Below are positions 18,401-26,307 of a stretch of 64,000 nucleotides of DNA, piece by piece (position 1 is the stretch's first letter; each line of letters starts with the position of its first letter). The translations under genes were made by a program, and so were the position numbers. Origin of the DNA: Parapedobacter deserti. GTDB lineage: Bacteria > Bacteroidota > Bacteroidia > Sphingobacteriales > Sphingobacteriaceae. The stretch spans positions 186,001 to 250,000 of the forward strand of contig NZ_JBHRTA010000022.1 of the NCBI RefSeq assembly GCF_042646065.1. The letters run 5' to 3'. The notes beneath the pieces are model-generated. The model saw only the letters and a program-made list of their open reading frames with translations. It was not told where the DNA came from and did not search any database.

Positions 18401-18817
18401 CCGCGTACTCACGTTTGTGCTGGCACCTGTCCGGTCCACTTTCATCGTACCCGAGGCGGTGATGATTACTTCGTCAAGCGCGGTGCTCCCGCTGCCGAAC
18501 ACCGCATTTAATACATATGGCTGGCCAAGTTGGAGAAAGATATCTTCATACACCTCGGGCGACTGGCCCACGTAGGTGATCTCAACGCGGTAAGGCCCGC
18601 CAATCCGCATATTGGTCAGGTTGAACCGGCCACTCTCGTTCGTTGACGTGGTGTAAGCTGTGCCACTTGGCACATGTGTCGCCCGCACGGTGGCTCCGGC
18701 AGAGGCAAGGCCATTTTGCTGCAAAACAGAACCGGTCATGCTGCTGGTTGTCACTTGGCCACGCGCCAATAATACCGCGATGAACAACATCGTTGTTGAA
18801 AGTAGAAACTTCTTCAT
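15419..18817 (-). CDS. Oar-like TonB-dependent outer-membrane protein
   Basis: A 1132-residue outer-membrane protein. Order: signal peptide (MKKFLLSTTMLFIAVLLARG), a carboxypeptidase-regulatory-like beta-sandwich (about residues 24-110, SMTGSVLQQNGL), a plug domain beginning near LDEVIITASG and containing RDARYNNLQIDGANFNN, then a large beta-barrel. It ends in aromatic LRYIF, the terminal Phe expected for assembly by the Bam machinery. The arrangement is that of Oar-type receptors rather than SusC; no SusD partner is adjacent, so it is not a classic glycan uptake locus. Ligand unknown. Transcribed alone from a putative promoter at 18862-18855. Confidence 0.9.
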   Translation of the reverse strand: MKKFLLSTTMLFIAVLLARGQVTTSSMTGSVLQQNGLASAGATVRATHVPSGTAYTTSTNESGRFNLTNMRIGGPYRVEITYVGQSPEVYEDIFLQLGQPYVLNAVFGSGSTALDEVIITASGTMKVDRTGASTNVSTRQLENLPQVNRSVLEFTRLTPQATGNSFAGRDARYNNLQIDGANFNNGFGLSSNPIPGGNSQPISLDAIEEIQVNIAPFDVTQSGFTGAGINAVTRSGTNTVQGSAYYFGQNQNLQGYRIGEVTVEKVDAAKRNFGFRVGGPIVRDKLFLFINAEREEATGANASGAILWRASENGIADPDNNIARTSRSDLEAVRNHLINVWGYDPGRYEGYANEAEEGSTKLLARLDWNINDRHKFALRYNQVVGNSMQLANNNSGPNPRSQTNRVSQNSITFENGHYAFKNIVRSITAELNSNFNSSLSNQFLATYSRIQDTRSTPSDHLFPFVDIWDGTANGNNYMSFGTELFSYKNDVINNNYSFINNLTLQADNHNFTFGAAFEIQNFGNSYTRMGTSYYRYASVADFLTTGTPGEVAPIMFGLTYPYEGQDTYARINFGLASLYAQDRWNVADNLTVTYGLRAELPIYMNKLTPNPAIDALRLLDVNGNPTNYHSGLWPKSRLLVSPRFGLNYDVFGDRSLVLRGGTGFFSGRVPFVWLTNMPTNAGVLQNTVEPNGYGAVADWIGNVRFNPDPYYHLNNPPAGAENVFIRTPQDGAPNSFALVDRNFKMPMVWRTSIGGDYNIPNTPLVVTGDFLYTKDINAVFQYGANRRTPNTWLNYGSSGEVGDYGDNRAFFPSGVGASSPAAFNSAIGANNATILTNTNVKGYALSATLGLSVPYYRGLSGSLFYTYSDAKEVSANSGSSASSAWGGTATINGPNDQILFPSAFAMPHRVVANLNYRIEYANALATTVGVYYNGAAQNRFSYTYTSDINRDGYAVDLVYLPKDLSTLQFVDRVDANGNLLFTAAQQRQALETFINENGLEKYRGKYLPRNGFLMPWLNRFDVRVLQDIFTNIGPRRHSLQLSVDVINFGNLLNKDWGIQSRLNTAQNLFGNSLVPGTDSQGRPVLNTVATPESGIPTFNMNVVNGELPTTPFQNVSTVATTWQMQLGLRYIF

Positions 18818-18854
18818 GCTGACTGTTTTTTATTGTGTGTGTGTTGTTTTCGAA

Positions 18855-18862
18855 CAAATGTA
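18855..18862 (-). promoter_or_regulatory. Putative -7 box for the Oar-like receptor gene
   Basis: Minus-strand TACATTTG is a full match to TAnnTTTG, 37 nt before the ATG. The intervening leader contains a GT/CA dinucleotide run. No clear -33 element. Confidence 0.5.
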
Positions 18863-19060
18863 AAAAGCGTACCTTAATTCTAGGGCACCACCATGTTAAC
18901 AAACCATTAATATACTATGATAAAAACACACGGCTTTGCCAACGTCTGAAATCGGAAAGCCATTAACAGAAAGCTCATGCAAAAAGAATTGTTTGCAAAA
19001 GGTTAAAAGATTAAGCTGTTCGTGCTTGTCGAGGCGGCCAAGCGAAGGAAAGATTTACCC

Positions 19061-19705
19061 TCAGGAATTGTAGTAGAATTCCTCTACATAAACCAAACCC
19101 ATCATCTCATTGTTGAAGTGTTGAAGATTTTTCCTGTCGGCTGTCAGCTCGAATACCACGGACAGTTTGCCCGCCCGTTTGCTGATCGTCTTGCGCGCAT
19201 ACTTGATGTGGTGATTGTCCATTGCGCGTCTCAGCTCCTCCAGGTTTTTGACATCCATATCGTGAAAAACAACGAGGAGCGTGCGTGTCAGGAAAATCCG
19301 TTCCATGGCATGTTCCACCTTATTGAACATTGCCAACACGAGTACCGTAAGAACCGACAGCGTGATTGAAAGCCCATAATAACCGATGCCCGCAGCCATT
19401 CCGATCCCCGCCACCATCCAGATCACGGCAGCTGTTGTAAGCCCCATCACAGAAAACTTGTCCTTGAAAATCACACCCGCTCCGATAAAGCCGATACCAG
19501 TGATAATATTTGCTGCAATGCGGTCGTCGCTGCCAACACCGTGCCTCGACGCAATAGTAAACGCGGTAGCGCCCAAACAAATCAACACAATCGTGCGGAA
19601 GCCGGCCGATTTATTTTTATACTCCCGCTCCAACCCCACCAGGCTGCCGGCAAGGATAGACACGCCTAAGGCGATCAAATCGTTGTTTTCTGGCAAAAAT
19701 TCCAT
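19061..19705 (-). CDS. MgtC/SapB family membrane protein
   Basis: A 214-residue protein with four to five N-terminal membrane segments and a soluble C-terminal domain. GLEREYKNKSAGFRT and GIGFIGAGVIFKD are the conserved MgtC/SapB motifs. Family members are linked to magnesium limitation and, in pathogens, to inhibition of the F-type ATP synthase; the role in a free-living Bacteroidota is not known. The C-terminal part (about residues 140-214) looks like an ACT-like alpha/beta domain seen in longer members. It starts 2 bp after the mutS2 stop, so it is almost surely co-transcribed with mutS2 and the DUF4296 gene. Confidence 0.88.
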   Translation of the reverse strand: MEFLPENNDLIALGVSILAGSLVGLEREYKNKSAGFRTIVLICLGATAFTIASRHGVGSDDRIAANIITGIGFIGAGVIFKDKFSVMGLTTAAVIWMVAGIGMAAGIGYYGLSITLSVLTVLVLAMFNKVEHAMERIFLTRTLLVVFHDMDVKNLEELRRAMDNHHIKYARKTISKRAGKLSVVFELTADRKNLQHFNNEMMGLVYVEEFYYNS

Positions 19706-19707
19706 TG

Positions 19708-22086
19708 TTATTCTAAATAAGCATATGTTATCCCCTCGCCTCCCCTGTCTGGGTGCTCATCTTCAATTCGAGCCACCTCGCCATATTTTCGCAGGTAGTC
19801 CCGGATAAATTTACGTAAAATTCCGTCTCCTTTGCCGTGTACAATCTTTAGACTCGGAAAGCCCATCATCACCGCCCGGTCCAGGTACTTCTCGATTTGG
19901 TTGATGGCAGCCTCTGTGCGCATACCCCGCACGTCCACTTCAGGCCTGAAAGACGCCACCTCGTCTGTGACGCGGCCCTGATGCGCCTGCCGCGAACGTG
20001 TTTGCTTATTTTTTTTGTCAATACGTACTACATTCGTCCGCTTCTGTACCGTTCGCAATTCACCCATGGCCAGCACAAGATTGTTCTTTGAAACGCTGAT
20101 CACCTGTGCCTCATTGCCCGTTCCGATTATTTTAACCCAGTCATCTACATTGATAGCAACCTCGTCGGATTGATTTTGTTTGGGCTTAGCTTGCTGCTGG
20201 CCGGTTGTTATGGCATGCCTCTTCTGCTCCTCGTCCAATTGTTTCCGCAGCGCCTTGGTCTTCTCCTTCTCCGCTTGGCTTTCCTTGATCCCCGCTATGG
20301 TGTTTTCGACCAGCTTATTCGCGTTCCTGATAATATCCCTGGCTTCTTCTCGGGCCTTATGGATAATCGTTCTTTTATTTTCATCCAAATAAGCCTGCAG
20401 CTTCTCATTTTCTTCCTTCAGCTTTGCAAGCTGCCTCTCTTTCTGCGCTATGGCTGCTTTCGCTTCATAAACCGCTTTCTTGTCGCGCTCTAAATCAACG
20501 AGCAAGGTATCCACCCGCTTTTGCTGAGCGCCTATTTTCTGCCTGGCCGCTTGTAAAACAGCGGGTGCCAGCCCGATTTTTTCGGCAATTTCAAAAGCAT
20601 ACGAGCTTCCCGGTTTACCGGTCTGAAGGATATACATCGGGCGCATAGCTACATTATCGAACAGCATGGAGGCATTTTCAAGTCCGGCAGCATTGCTGGC
20701 GAACACTTTAAGGTTGGAATAATGTGTGGTCACTACGCCCCTTACCCCTTTTCCATTAAGCACTTCCAGTACGGCCTCTGCAATCGGACCGCCGAACAGC
20801 GGATCTGTACCTGTGCCAAACTCATCGATAAGTATAAGCGTCTTGGCATCTGCATGCTCGGTAAAATGTTTCATTTTCGAGAGATGCGCACTATACGTAC
20901 TCAGATCGCTCTCTATTGACTGATCATCTCCGATATCCGCGAACAGTTGCCGGAATATCCCAATTTTGGAGGTGGTGTCTGCCGGAATAAGCAGCCCCGA
21001 TTGAACCATCAGCTGAAGCAATCCAATGGTCTTCATGCATACGGACTTCCCCCCTGCGTTCGGTCCGGAGACCACGATGATGCGCTGTTGGGCATTTATA
21101 TCGACATTCAGTGGCACTACGGTCTGTTGCGTACCTTTGAAATTAAGCAACAGTAAGGGATGCCTCGCATTGTGTAGTGAAATGGATGTGTCTTTATGTA
21201 ATTCGGGCATTTCACCTTCGATGTCAAGCGCAAACAGTGCCTTTGCACGCACGAAGTCTACCTTGCTCAGCAGGTTGTGGTAGTCTAAGAGCAGTGGTAT
21301 GTGCGGACGCAACTCGTCCGTGAGCTCGGTTAAGATGCGGATAACTTCCCGTCGTTTGTCGAATTCAAGATCCCGTACCTTATTGTTTAGATGGAATACC
21401 TCCTCCGGCTCGATGTAAACCGTTTGCCCGGTAGCCGATTCGTCGTGTATCCAGCCCTTTACCTTGCGTTTGTGTTCAGCCAGCAAAGGTATGCAGAGCC
21501 TGCCATCCCGGATGGTCAGGTTGCCGTCGGCGGTCCATCCGGCTTGCTGGGCAGCCCTGAACACCTGATCGATACGCTTGCGGGCTTCCTGCTCCGCCTT
21601 TGCGATGTTGGCGGTAATTTCCGCCAGCGCCGGCGAGGCGCTCGTTTTCACGTTGCCCTTTGCATCGACGACCCGTTCGATGGCAGAAACGATTCCTTTT
21701 TCTATGGGAAGGTGCTCAAATAGTGCCTCTAAATTCGGGTACTGCCCGGCTCTTTCGTTGAAATAGCCGATTATGGCAAACACGGTCTTCAAGGAAAGCA
21801 GCAGGCTATATAACTCCTCCGCTGACAGGAAGCTTCCCGCTACCCGTACTTTTTCCGCCAACGGACGGATGGGATACAGGTGGTCGACCGGAAGCGGCGT
21901 GTCATTAGTCAACAATTGCTTGAACTCATGTGCCTGCCGCAAAAACCGGTCAATTTGGTCAAAGCGGGTCTGCGGTTGAATCTTCGCTACCAGGTCCCTG
22001 CCGGGCTGGCTCAGGCATTTCGTTTTGATCAGTGTTTTTATATCCGTAAAGCCAAGCTTATCTACGGCATTGTCTGGGTAAACCAT
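19708..22086 (-). CDS. mutS2: MutS2-type ATPase / endonuclease with Smr domain
   Basis: A 792-residue MutS family protein without the mismatch-recognition domain. In order: lever and clamp helices, an ABC-type ATPase domain with Walker A GPNAGGKSVCMKTIG and the DEFGTGTD Walker B region, a long coiled coil rich in Lys/Glu/Gln (about residues 510-620), a KOW-like patch, and a C-terminal Smr domain with VDVRGMRTEAA and HGKGDGILRKFI. MutS2 is known to suppress homologous recombination in some bacteria and to act on collided ribosomes in others. Middle gene of a three-gene operon. Confidence 0.95.
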   Translation of the reverse strand: MVYPDNAVDKLGFTDIKTLIKTKCLSQPGRDLVAKIQPQTRFDQIDRFLRQAHEFKQLLTNDTPLPVDHLYPIRPLAEKVRVAGSFLSAEELYSLLLSLKTVFAIIGYFNERAGQYPNLEALFEHLPIEKGIVSAIERVVDAKGNVKTSASPALAEITANIAKAEQEARKRIDQVFRAAQQAGWTADGNLTIRDGRLCIPLLAEHKRKVKGWIHDESATGQTVYIEPEEVFHLNNKVRDLEFDKRREVIRILTELTDELRPHIPLLLDYHNLLSKVDFVRAKALFALDIEGEMPELHKDTSISLHNARHPLLLLNFKGTQQTVVPLNVDINAQQRIIVVSGPNAGGKSVCMKTIGLLQLMVQSGLLIPADTTSKIGIFRQLFADIGDDQSIESDLSTYSAHLSKMKHFTEHADAKTLILIDEFGTGTDPLFGGPIAEAVLEVLNGKGVRGVVTTHYSNLKVFASNAAGLENASMLFDNVAMRPMYILQTGKPGSSYAFEIAEKIGLAPAVLQAARQKIGAQQKRVDTLLVDLERDKKAVYEAKAAIAQKERQLAKLKEENEKLQAYLDENKRTIIHKAREEARDIIRNANKLVENTIAGIKESQAEKEKTKALRKQLDEEQKRHAITTGQQQAKPKQNQSDEVAINVDDWVKIIGTGNEAQVISVSKNNLVLAMGELRTVQKRTNVVRIDKKNKQTRSRQAHQGRVTDEVASFRPEVDVRGMRTEAAINQIEKYLDRAVMMGFPSLKIVHGKGDGILRKFIRDYLRKYGEVARIEDEHPDRGGEGITYAYLE

Positions 22087-22088
22087 AG

Positions 22089-22751
22089 TTATCTAATCAT
22101 TTCCGGCGGCCGCAGCACCGGTCGCTCCTCCGATTTGGGAGATTGCTTCGGCAGCGTGGGTGGAACGTTGCCGGGGGGCGTCGGAAGCTGGCTGGCCACC
22201 GGCTCCTTCGGCAAGCCAATTGTCTCCAGCATCCGGTGCTGCAACTTCTCGAAGGTCAGCGAATCCGGCTTACCATAAACGCTATCCGGGGCATTCAGGA
22301 AAAGCAGGTACCGCTTACGTTTGAAGTCCAATGAATCGCGTGCTATCCTGTGCAAGCTATCCCGCTGCCTCGCATTCCTGATGGAATCCGCCCGTTGCTG
22401 CAGCAGATATTTTTGCTCAACAGCCTTCTGTTCAGCCAGGTTAAACGCGTTTAACTGTTTTTCAACCTCGGCATATAGTTCATTCATGATGTGAGGACGT
22501 GTTGCATAGAATCGGACGCTTCTCCCAAACATCGCCGAATCAATCTGATGCCGGTCGAAAATAAGTTGATAGTAAGCGTCGCGGTAAGCCCGCGCCGAAT
22601 CGATCGGAATTGACGCAAGCTGTCCGTCAGCCAAGTGCACGTCAACCAATACCCCGGGCATTTGCTTCTTCGGAATTACGTCCTCAGGTATTTTCTCGCC
22701 ACAGGAAACACAGAAAAATACGACCAACACAATGGTCAGCAACCGTTGCAT
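22089..22751 (-). CDS. DUF4296 lipoprotein
   Basis: A 220-residue Bacteroidota lipoprotein of unknown function. The N-terminus MQRLLTIVLVVFFCVSCGEK has a lipobox ending in the acylated Cys. The DUF4296 core follows (PEDVIPKKQMPGVLVDVHLA and YYQLIFDRHQIDSAMFGRS), where family members carry a helical pair. A charged helix (about residues 105-150) and a Pro-rich tail end the protein. Start ATG 22751 is chosen because it gives the signal peptide; an in-frame upstream ATG at 22829 would bury it. First gene of the operon, 2 bp before mutS2. Confidence 0.85.
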   Translation of the reverse strand: MQRLLTIVLVVFFCVSCGEKIPEDVIPKKQMPGVLVDVHLADGQLASIPIDSARAYRDAYYQLIFDRHQIDSAMFGRSVRFYATRPHIMNELYAEVEKQLNAFNLAEQKAVEQKYLLQQRADSIRNARQRDSLHRIARDSLDFKRKRYLLFLNAPDSVYGKPDSLTFEKLQHRMLETIGLPKEPVASQLPTPPGNVPPTLPKQSPKSEERPVLRPPEMIR

Positions 22752-22855
22752 GCTGTTCAGATCTAAACTTTCTGGCATAGGCTTAACGCCTTTTATCGCA
22801 TTTTCCACCCTAAACAATCGACCACTCAACTCATTTACTTAAACTCCCCACCCTA

Positions 22856-22886
22856 TTGGCTATTCCCCGGGGGTTTCGTAGTTTTG
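22856..22886 (+). promoter_or_regulatory. Promoter reading toward yggS with a long leader
   Basis: TTG (22856-22858) is followed after 20 bp by TAGTTTTG (22879-22886), a good Bacteroidota promoter. The next plus-strand gene starts at 23042, leaving a leader of about 150 nt. The divergent DUF4296 operon starts at 22751, and no clear promoter for it was found here. Confidence 0.62.
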
Positions 22887-23041
22887 TGCAAACTTAGACA
22901 AATTGCACATGAAAAGCAATTGTGCCCGGTCGCGTCAGTATAAAGCGGCGTTCACAAGCGCTTCGCAGGTTGTCGGTCTCTCATCTGCCGCTGAGAGCAT
23001 AAGTTGTGAACAGATGAAACTTATAAAACAACACCGCATTT

Positions 23042-23707
23042 ATGGGAATTGCCGATCAGATAAACGCCATCCAAGAAGAGTTAAGCCGTTTAGGCGTGAA
23101 ACTTATTGCCGTCTCGAAGACCAGGTCAGTTGAAGAAATACTGGAAGCCTACCATGCTGGCCAACGCGTTTTCGGCGAAAACATTGTGCAGGAGCTGGTG
23201 GCAAAGCACGACGAACTTCCGAAAGACATCGAATGGCACCTTATCGGCCACCTGCAAAGCAATAAGGTAAAATACATTGCCTCTTTCATCAACATGATCC
23301 ATTCAGTGGACAGTTTGAAATTGCTGAAAGAAATCGACAAGCACGGAAAAAAACACGAACGGATTATCGACTGCCTCCTACAAATCCATATCGCTTCAGA
23401 GGACACCAAATTCGGACTCGATCACATTGAATTGATCGAGCTGCTCCGTTCGGAAGAATTCCCCCGGTTGCAGCACGTACGGATCCGCGGGTTGATGGGC
23501 ATCGCAACCAATACGGATAACCAGCGGGTGGTCAAAGAAGAGTTTTGCGAACTAAAGTCATTATTCGATGGCATAAAGGCGAGTTTTTTCAAGGATACGC
23601 CTTATTTCGACACGCTTTCCATGGGAATGTCGGCTGATTACAAAATAGCCATCGAACAGGGAAGCACCATGGTGCGCCTGGGAAGCACCATATTTGGCAA
23701 CCGATGA
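23042..23707 (+). CDS. YggS/PLPBP family pyridoxal-phosphate homeostasis protein
   Basis: A 221-residue PLP-binding protein with the single-domain TIM-barrel pattern of the family. The PLP lysine is Lys26 in KLIAVSKTR. The motifs VFGENIVQEL, WHLIGHLQSNK, SMGMSADYKIAI and STMVRLGSTIFG are all conserved. Members bind PLP without a clear catalytic activity and keep vitamin B6 and amino/keto acid pools in balance. Its stop codon overlaps the start of the acetyltransferase gene (ATGA). Confidence 0.94.
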   Translation: MGIADQINAIQEELSRLGVKLIAVSKTRSVEEILEAYHAGQRVFGENIVQELVAKHDELPKDIEWHLIGHLQSNKVKYIASFINMIHSVDSLKLLKEIDKHGKKHERIIDCLLQIHIASEDTKFGLDHIELIELLRSEEFPRLQHVRIRGLMGIATNTDNQRVVKEEFCELKSLFDGIKASFFKDTPYFDTLSMGMSADYKIAIEQGSTMVRLGSTIFGNR

Positions 23708-24177
23708 ATGGTAATTCGCTGATGAATCGGATTATCCGCAAAGCCGAACCCGCTGATTGCCCGCGGATGCTGGAGTTAATCAACGAATTGGCGGTGTACG
23801 AAAGAGAACCAGATGCCGTTACGGTAAGCCTGGAAGAATTTCTTGAGGCCGGGTTTGGAGAAGCCCCTGTCTGGGAAGCCTTCGTTGCTGAAGTGGCAGG
23901 CACTATCGTAGGGATGTCTCTCTTTTACATTCGATATTCCACATGGAAAGGGCGAAGGCTCTACCTGGAAGACATCATCGTTACCGAAAGCATGCGTGGG
24001 AAAGGCATCGGCAAACTGCTGTTCGATGAGACGCTCGATCTTTGTAAGAAGAGAAATTACAGCGGTATGGTCTGGCAGGTATTAGATTGGAACGAGCCCG
24101 CCATCAGGTTTTATAAAAAGTACGGCGCAACGTTTGGCGAAGGGTGGGTGAATGTTTCGCTGGAGTGCAAATCATAA
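23704..24177 (+). CDS. GNAT acetyltransferase, spermidine/thialysine acetyltransferase-like
   Basis: A 157-residue GNAT enzyme. The acetyl-CoA binding motif is RGKGIGKLL, followed by the C-terminal NEPAIRFYKKYGA. The stretch YSTWKGRRLYLEDIIVTES resembles the eukaryotic-type SSAT family, which acetylates spermidine or thialysine and related amines; the substrate here is inference. Translationally coupled to yggS by a 4-bp ATGA overlap. A second ATG at 23722 is an alternative start. Confidence 0.82.
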   Translation: MNGNSLMNRIIRKAEPADCPRMLELINELAVYEREPDAVTVSLEEFLEAGFGEAPVWEAFVAEVAGTIVGMSLFYIRYSTWKGRRLYLEDIIVTESMRGKGIGKLLFDETLDLCKKRNYSGMVWQVLDWNEPAIRFYKKYGATFGEGWVNVSLECKS

Positions 24178-24201
24178 AATTCGGATTGTAAATTTAGCAA
24201 T

Positions 24202-25008
24202 ATGAGGATCAAGGCAATAAATTATGGCATAGCCGTATTGGCAGGATTGGCGGCTTTCACCGCGTGCAACCAACGTTCAGACACCAAGGACACGAGCTAC
24301 CAAACGGCGACAGCCGACACCATGGCATATGAGTATAGGACGTATACAAAATACAGTAAAAACCTCATTAAAACCGCTGAAACAACGGATACCGCGTTTT
24401 TTACCGTTTCCTACCCCGAATTTGCCGATTCCGCTGTAAACCGGTTTATCCTGACTTCATTACTCGGTGACGACACGGCTACCGTAGCGCATACCGCTCA
24501 GGTCTTTATCGGCGAGTTCGACAACTTCCATAAGTCTGATCCGTTTCCGCGCATATGGACGTCGGAGTCACACGCAAAGGTATATCAGCTTACCCCGTCT
24601 TATCTAGGGCTGGCTATAAACGTATCAACCTACACCGGCGGTGCCCACGGCAACTATGCAACGGTGTTCAGGCATTACGATATCGCCAATCGCAGAACGT
24701 TCACGCTGGATGATGTCGTAACGAAACAATACCAAAACGAGTTAAATGCCGTAGCCGAGCGTTATTTCAGGAAGCAGGAAAACCTCAGAGTAAACGAAGC
24801 GCTCGAAGACCGTTATTTTTTTGACCAAGGGCGTTTTAGCCTTCCGGACAATTTCGCACTGGAGCAAGACAGCATACTTTTCCTTTACAACATCTACGAA
24901 ATCAAACCGTATGTAGACGGGCAGACGGAGCTCCGCGTGCCTTATTCCGATATCGAAAGGCTACTAACTGATCGGGCAACGCATATTGTCTCGGAATTAA
25001 ACAAGTAA
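24202..25008 (+). CDS. DUF3298/DUF4163 lipoprotein
   Basis: A 268-residue lipoprotein: signal peptide with a lipobox-like end (AAFTAC, acylated Cys near residue 22), then a region similar to DUF4163 and a C-terminal DUF3298 domain. The motif YTGGAHGNYATVFRHYD is the family hallmark, shared with the ectodomain of RsiV-type anti-sigma factors that bind lysozyme in Firmicutes. No membrane-spanning anti-sigma part is present here, so the function is open. A near-consensus TAAATTTA box (24189-24196) lies 5 nt before the ATG. Confidence 0.82.
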   Translation: MRIKAINYGIAVLAGLAAFTACNQRSDTKDTSYQTATADTMAYEYRTYTKYSKNLIKTAETTDTAFFTVSYPEFADSAVNRFILTSLLGDDTATVAHTAQVFIGEFDNFHKSDPFPRIWTSESHAKVYQLTPSYLGLAINVSTYTGGAHGNYATVFRHYDIANRRTFTLDDVVTKQYQNELNAVAERYFRKQENLRVNEALEDRYFFDQGRFSLPDNFALEQDSILFLYNIYEIKPYVDGQTELRVPYSDIERLLTDRATHIVSELNK

Positions 25009-25021
25009 TCGTTAACCTTAC

Positions 25022-26290
25022 ATGCAAGTATTCAAATTCGGAGGAGCATCCGTAAAGGATGCCGAAGGTGTGGTAAACCTCGGCCGTATCATTTCCTCAC
25101 ATCGGAACAACACGTTACTGATCGTGGTTTCAGCCATGGGGAAGACCACAAATCTGCTCGAAGAACTGACCATCGCCTATACGAAACAGCAGGACGATCC
25201 ATTTGCTTTGTTGCAGCAAACGAAACAGTATCATGACGATATTATGCATGCGCTATTTGCGGATGACAATCATCCCGTTTTCAATGAAGTGGCCAACCGC
25301 TTCGTAGAAATCGAATGGATACTGGAGGAATATCCGGCAGACCCGTTTGATTACCTGTACGACCAGATTGTCTCCATAGGCGAGCTCGTTTCAACAACAA
25401 TAGTATCCCATTACCTAAATGAGATCGGCGTCAAAAGCAAATGGCTCGATGCGAGGGAATATATCGTCACAGACAATACACATCGCGAAGCCCATGTGGA
25501 TTGGGCGGCTACGGAGATCCGCATTCGGAGCGCGATTCCCGATATACTGGAAAAACAGCTGGTTGTCACACAGGGCTTCATCGGCTCCACGACAGAAAAC
25601 TTCACGACAACCCTGGGCCGTGAAGGCTCTGACTATTCCGCAGCCATTTTTGCAGCCTGTCTCGGAGCCGAGAGTGTAACCATATGGAAGGATGTGCCCG
25701 GCGTGCTGAATGCGGACCCTAAATGGTTTGACGAAACCCTGCTGATACCCGAACTATCGTACCTCGATGCCATTGAACTTACCTACTACGGCGCCACGGT
25801 CATTCATCCCAAAACCATCAAACCTCTGCAAAACAAAGACATCACACTGTATGTCAAATCATTTGTTGACATTGAAAACGGCGGAACGCAAATACGCGGG
25901 ACCAACGGGTCGCTCCCCGTGCCGTCATTTATTTTTAAGGTCAACCAGGTATTGGTTTCCATTCTACCCAAAGACTTTTCCTTCATCGTAGAAGACAACC
26001 TGAGCGATATTTTCAGCCGCTTTCACCTGCATAAAATTAAGGTGAATATGATGCACAATAGCGCCGTAAGCTTTTCCGTCAGTATCGATGATACCGGAGA
26101 CAATGTACTAGCGTTGCTGGATGATCTAAGAGCACGGTATGACGTGGCCCACCAACGCGGATTGGAACTCATCACGATCCGTTACTACAACCAGCAGACC
26201 ATAGACCGGGTACTGGTCGATAAGGAGATCATAATGGAGCTCAAAGACAGCTGTACCTGCCAGCTTTTGGTGAGGAAACTGCAGGGATAA
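25022..26290 (+). CDS. Aspartate kinase
   Basis: Phosphorylates L-aspartate, the first step toward lysine, methionine, threonine and diaminopimelate. The 422-residue monofunctional protein starts with QVFKFGGASV (the kinase KFGG motif), has VVSAMGKTTN, TLGREGSDYSAA and WKDVPGVLNADP, and ends with ACT regulatory domains (about residues 300-422). It is not fused to homoserine dehydrogenase, unlike ThrA. It is 13 bp downstream of the DUF3298 gene and probably in the same transcript. Confidence 0.94.
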   Translation: MQVFKFGGASVKDAEGVVNLGRIISSHRNNTLLIVVSAMGKTTNLLEELTIAYTKQQDDPFALLQQTKQYHDDIMHALFADDNHPVFNEVANRFVEIEWILEEYPADPFDYLYDQIVSIGELVSTTIVSHYLNEIGVKSKWLDAREYIVTDNTHREAHVDWAATEIRIRSAIPDILEKQLVVTQGFIGSTTENFTTTLGREGSDYSAAIFAACLGAESVTIWKDVPGVLNADPKWFDETLLIPELSYLDAIELTYYGATVIHPKTIKPLQNKDITLYVKSFVDIENGGTQIRGTNGSLPVPSFIFKVNQVLVSILPKDFSFIVEDNLSDIFSRFHLHKIKVNMMHNSAVSFSVSIDDTGDNVLALLDDLRARYDVAHQRGLELITIRYYNQQTIDRVLVDKEIIMELKDSCTCQLLVRKLQG

Positions 26291-26294
26291 TCAT

Positions 26295-26302
26295 TATCTT
26301 TG
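26295..26302 (+). promoter_or_regulatory. Putative -7 box just before the CxxC lipoprotein gene
   Basis: TATCTTTG matches TAnnTTTG in full, 4 bp after the aspartate kinase stop codon and 5 nt before the next ATG. A TTTG at 26266-26269 is 25 bp upstream, longer than ideal. Confidence 0.5.
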
Positions 26303-26307
26303 CAACC

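Noticed and set aside
22903..23133. 76-codon plus-strand frame overlapping the yggS start
   Set aside because: It overlaps yggS in another frame and has no recognisable composition; kept only as a possible leader frame.
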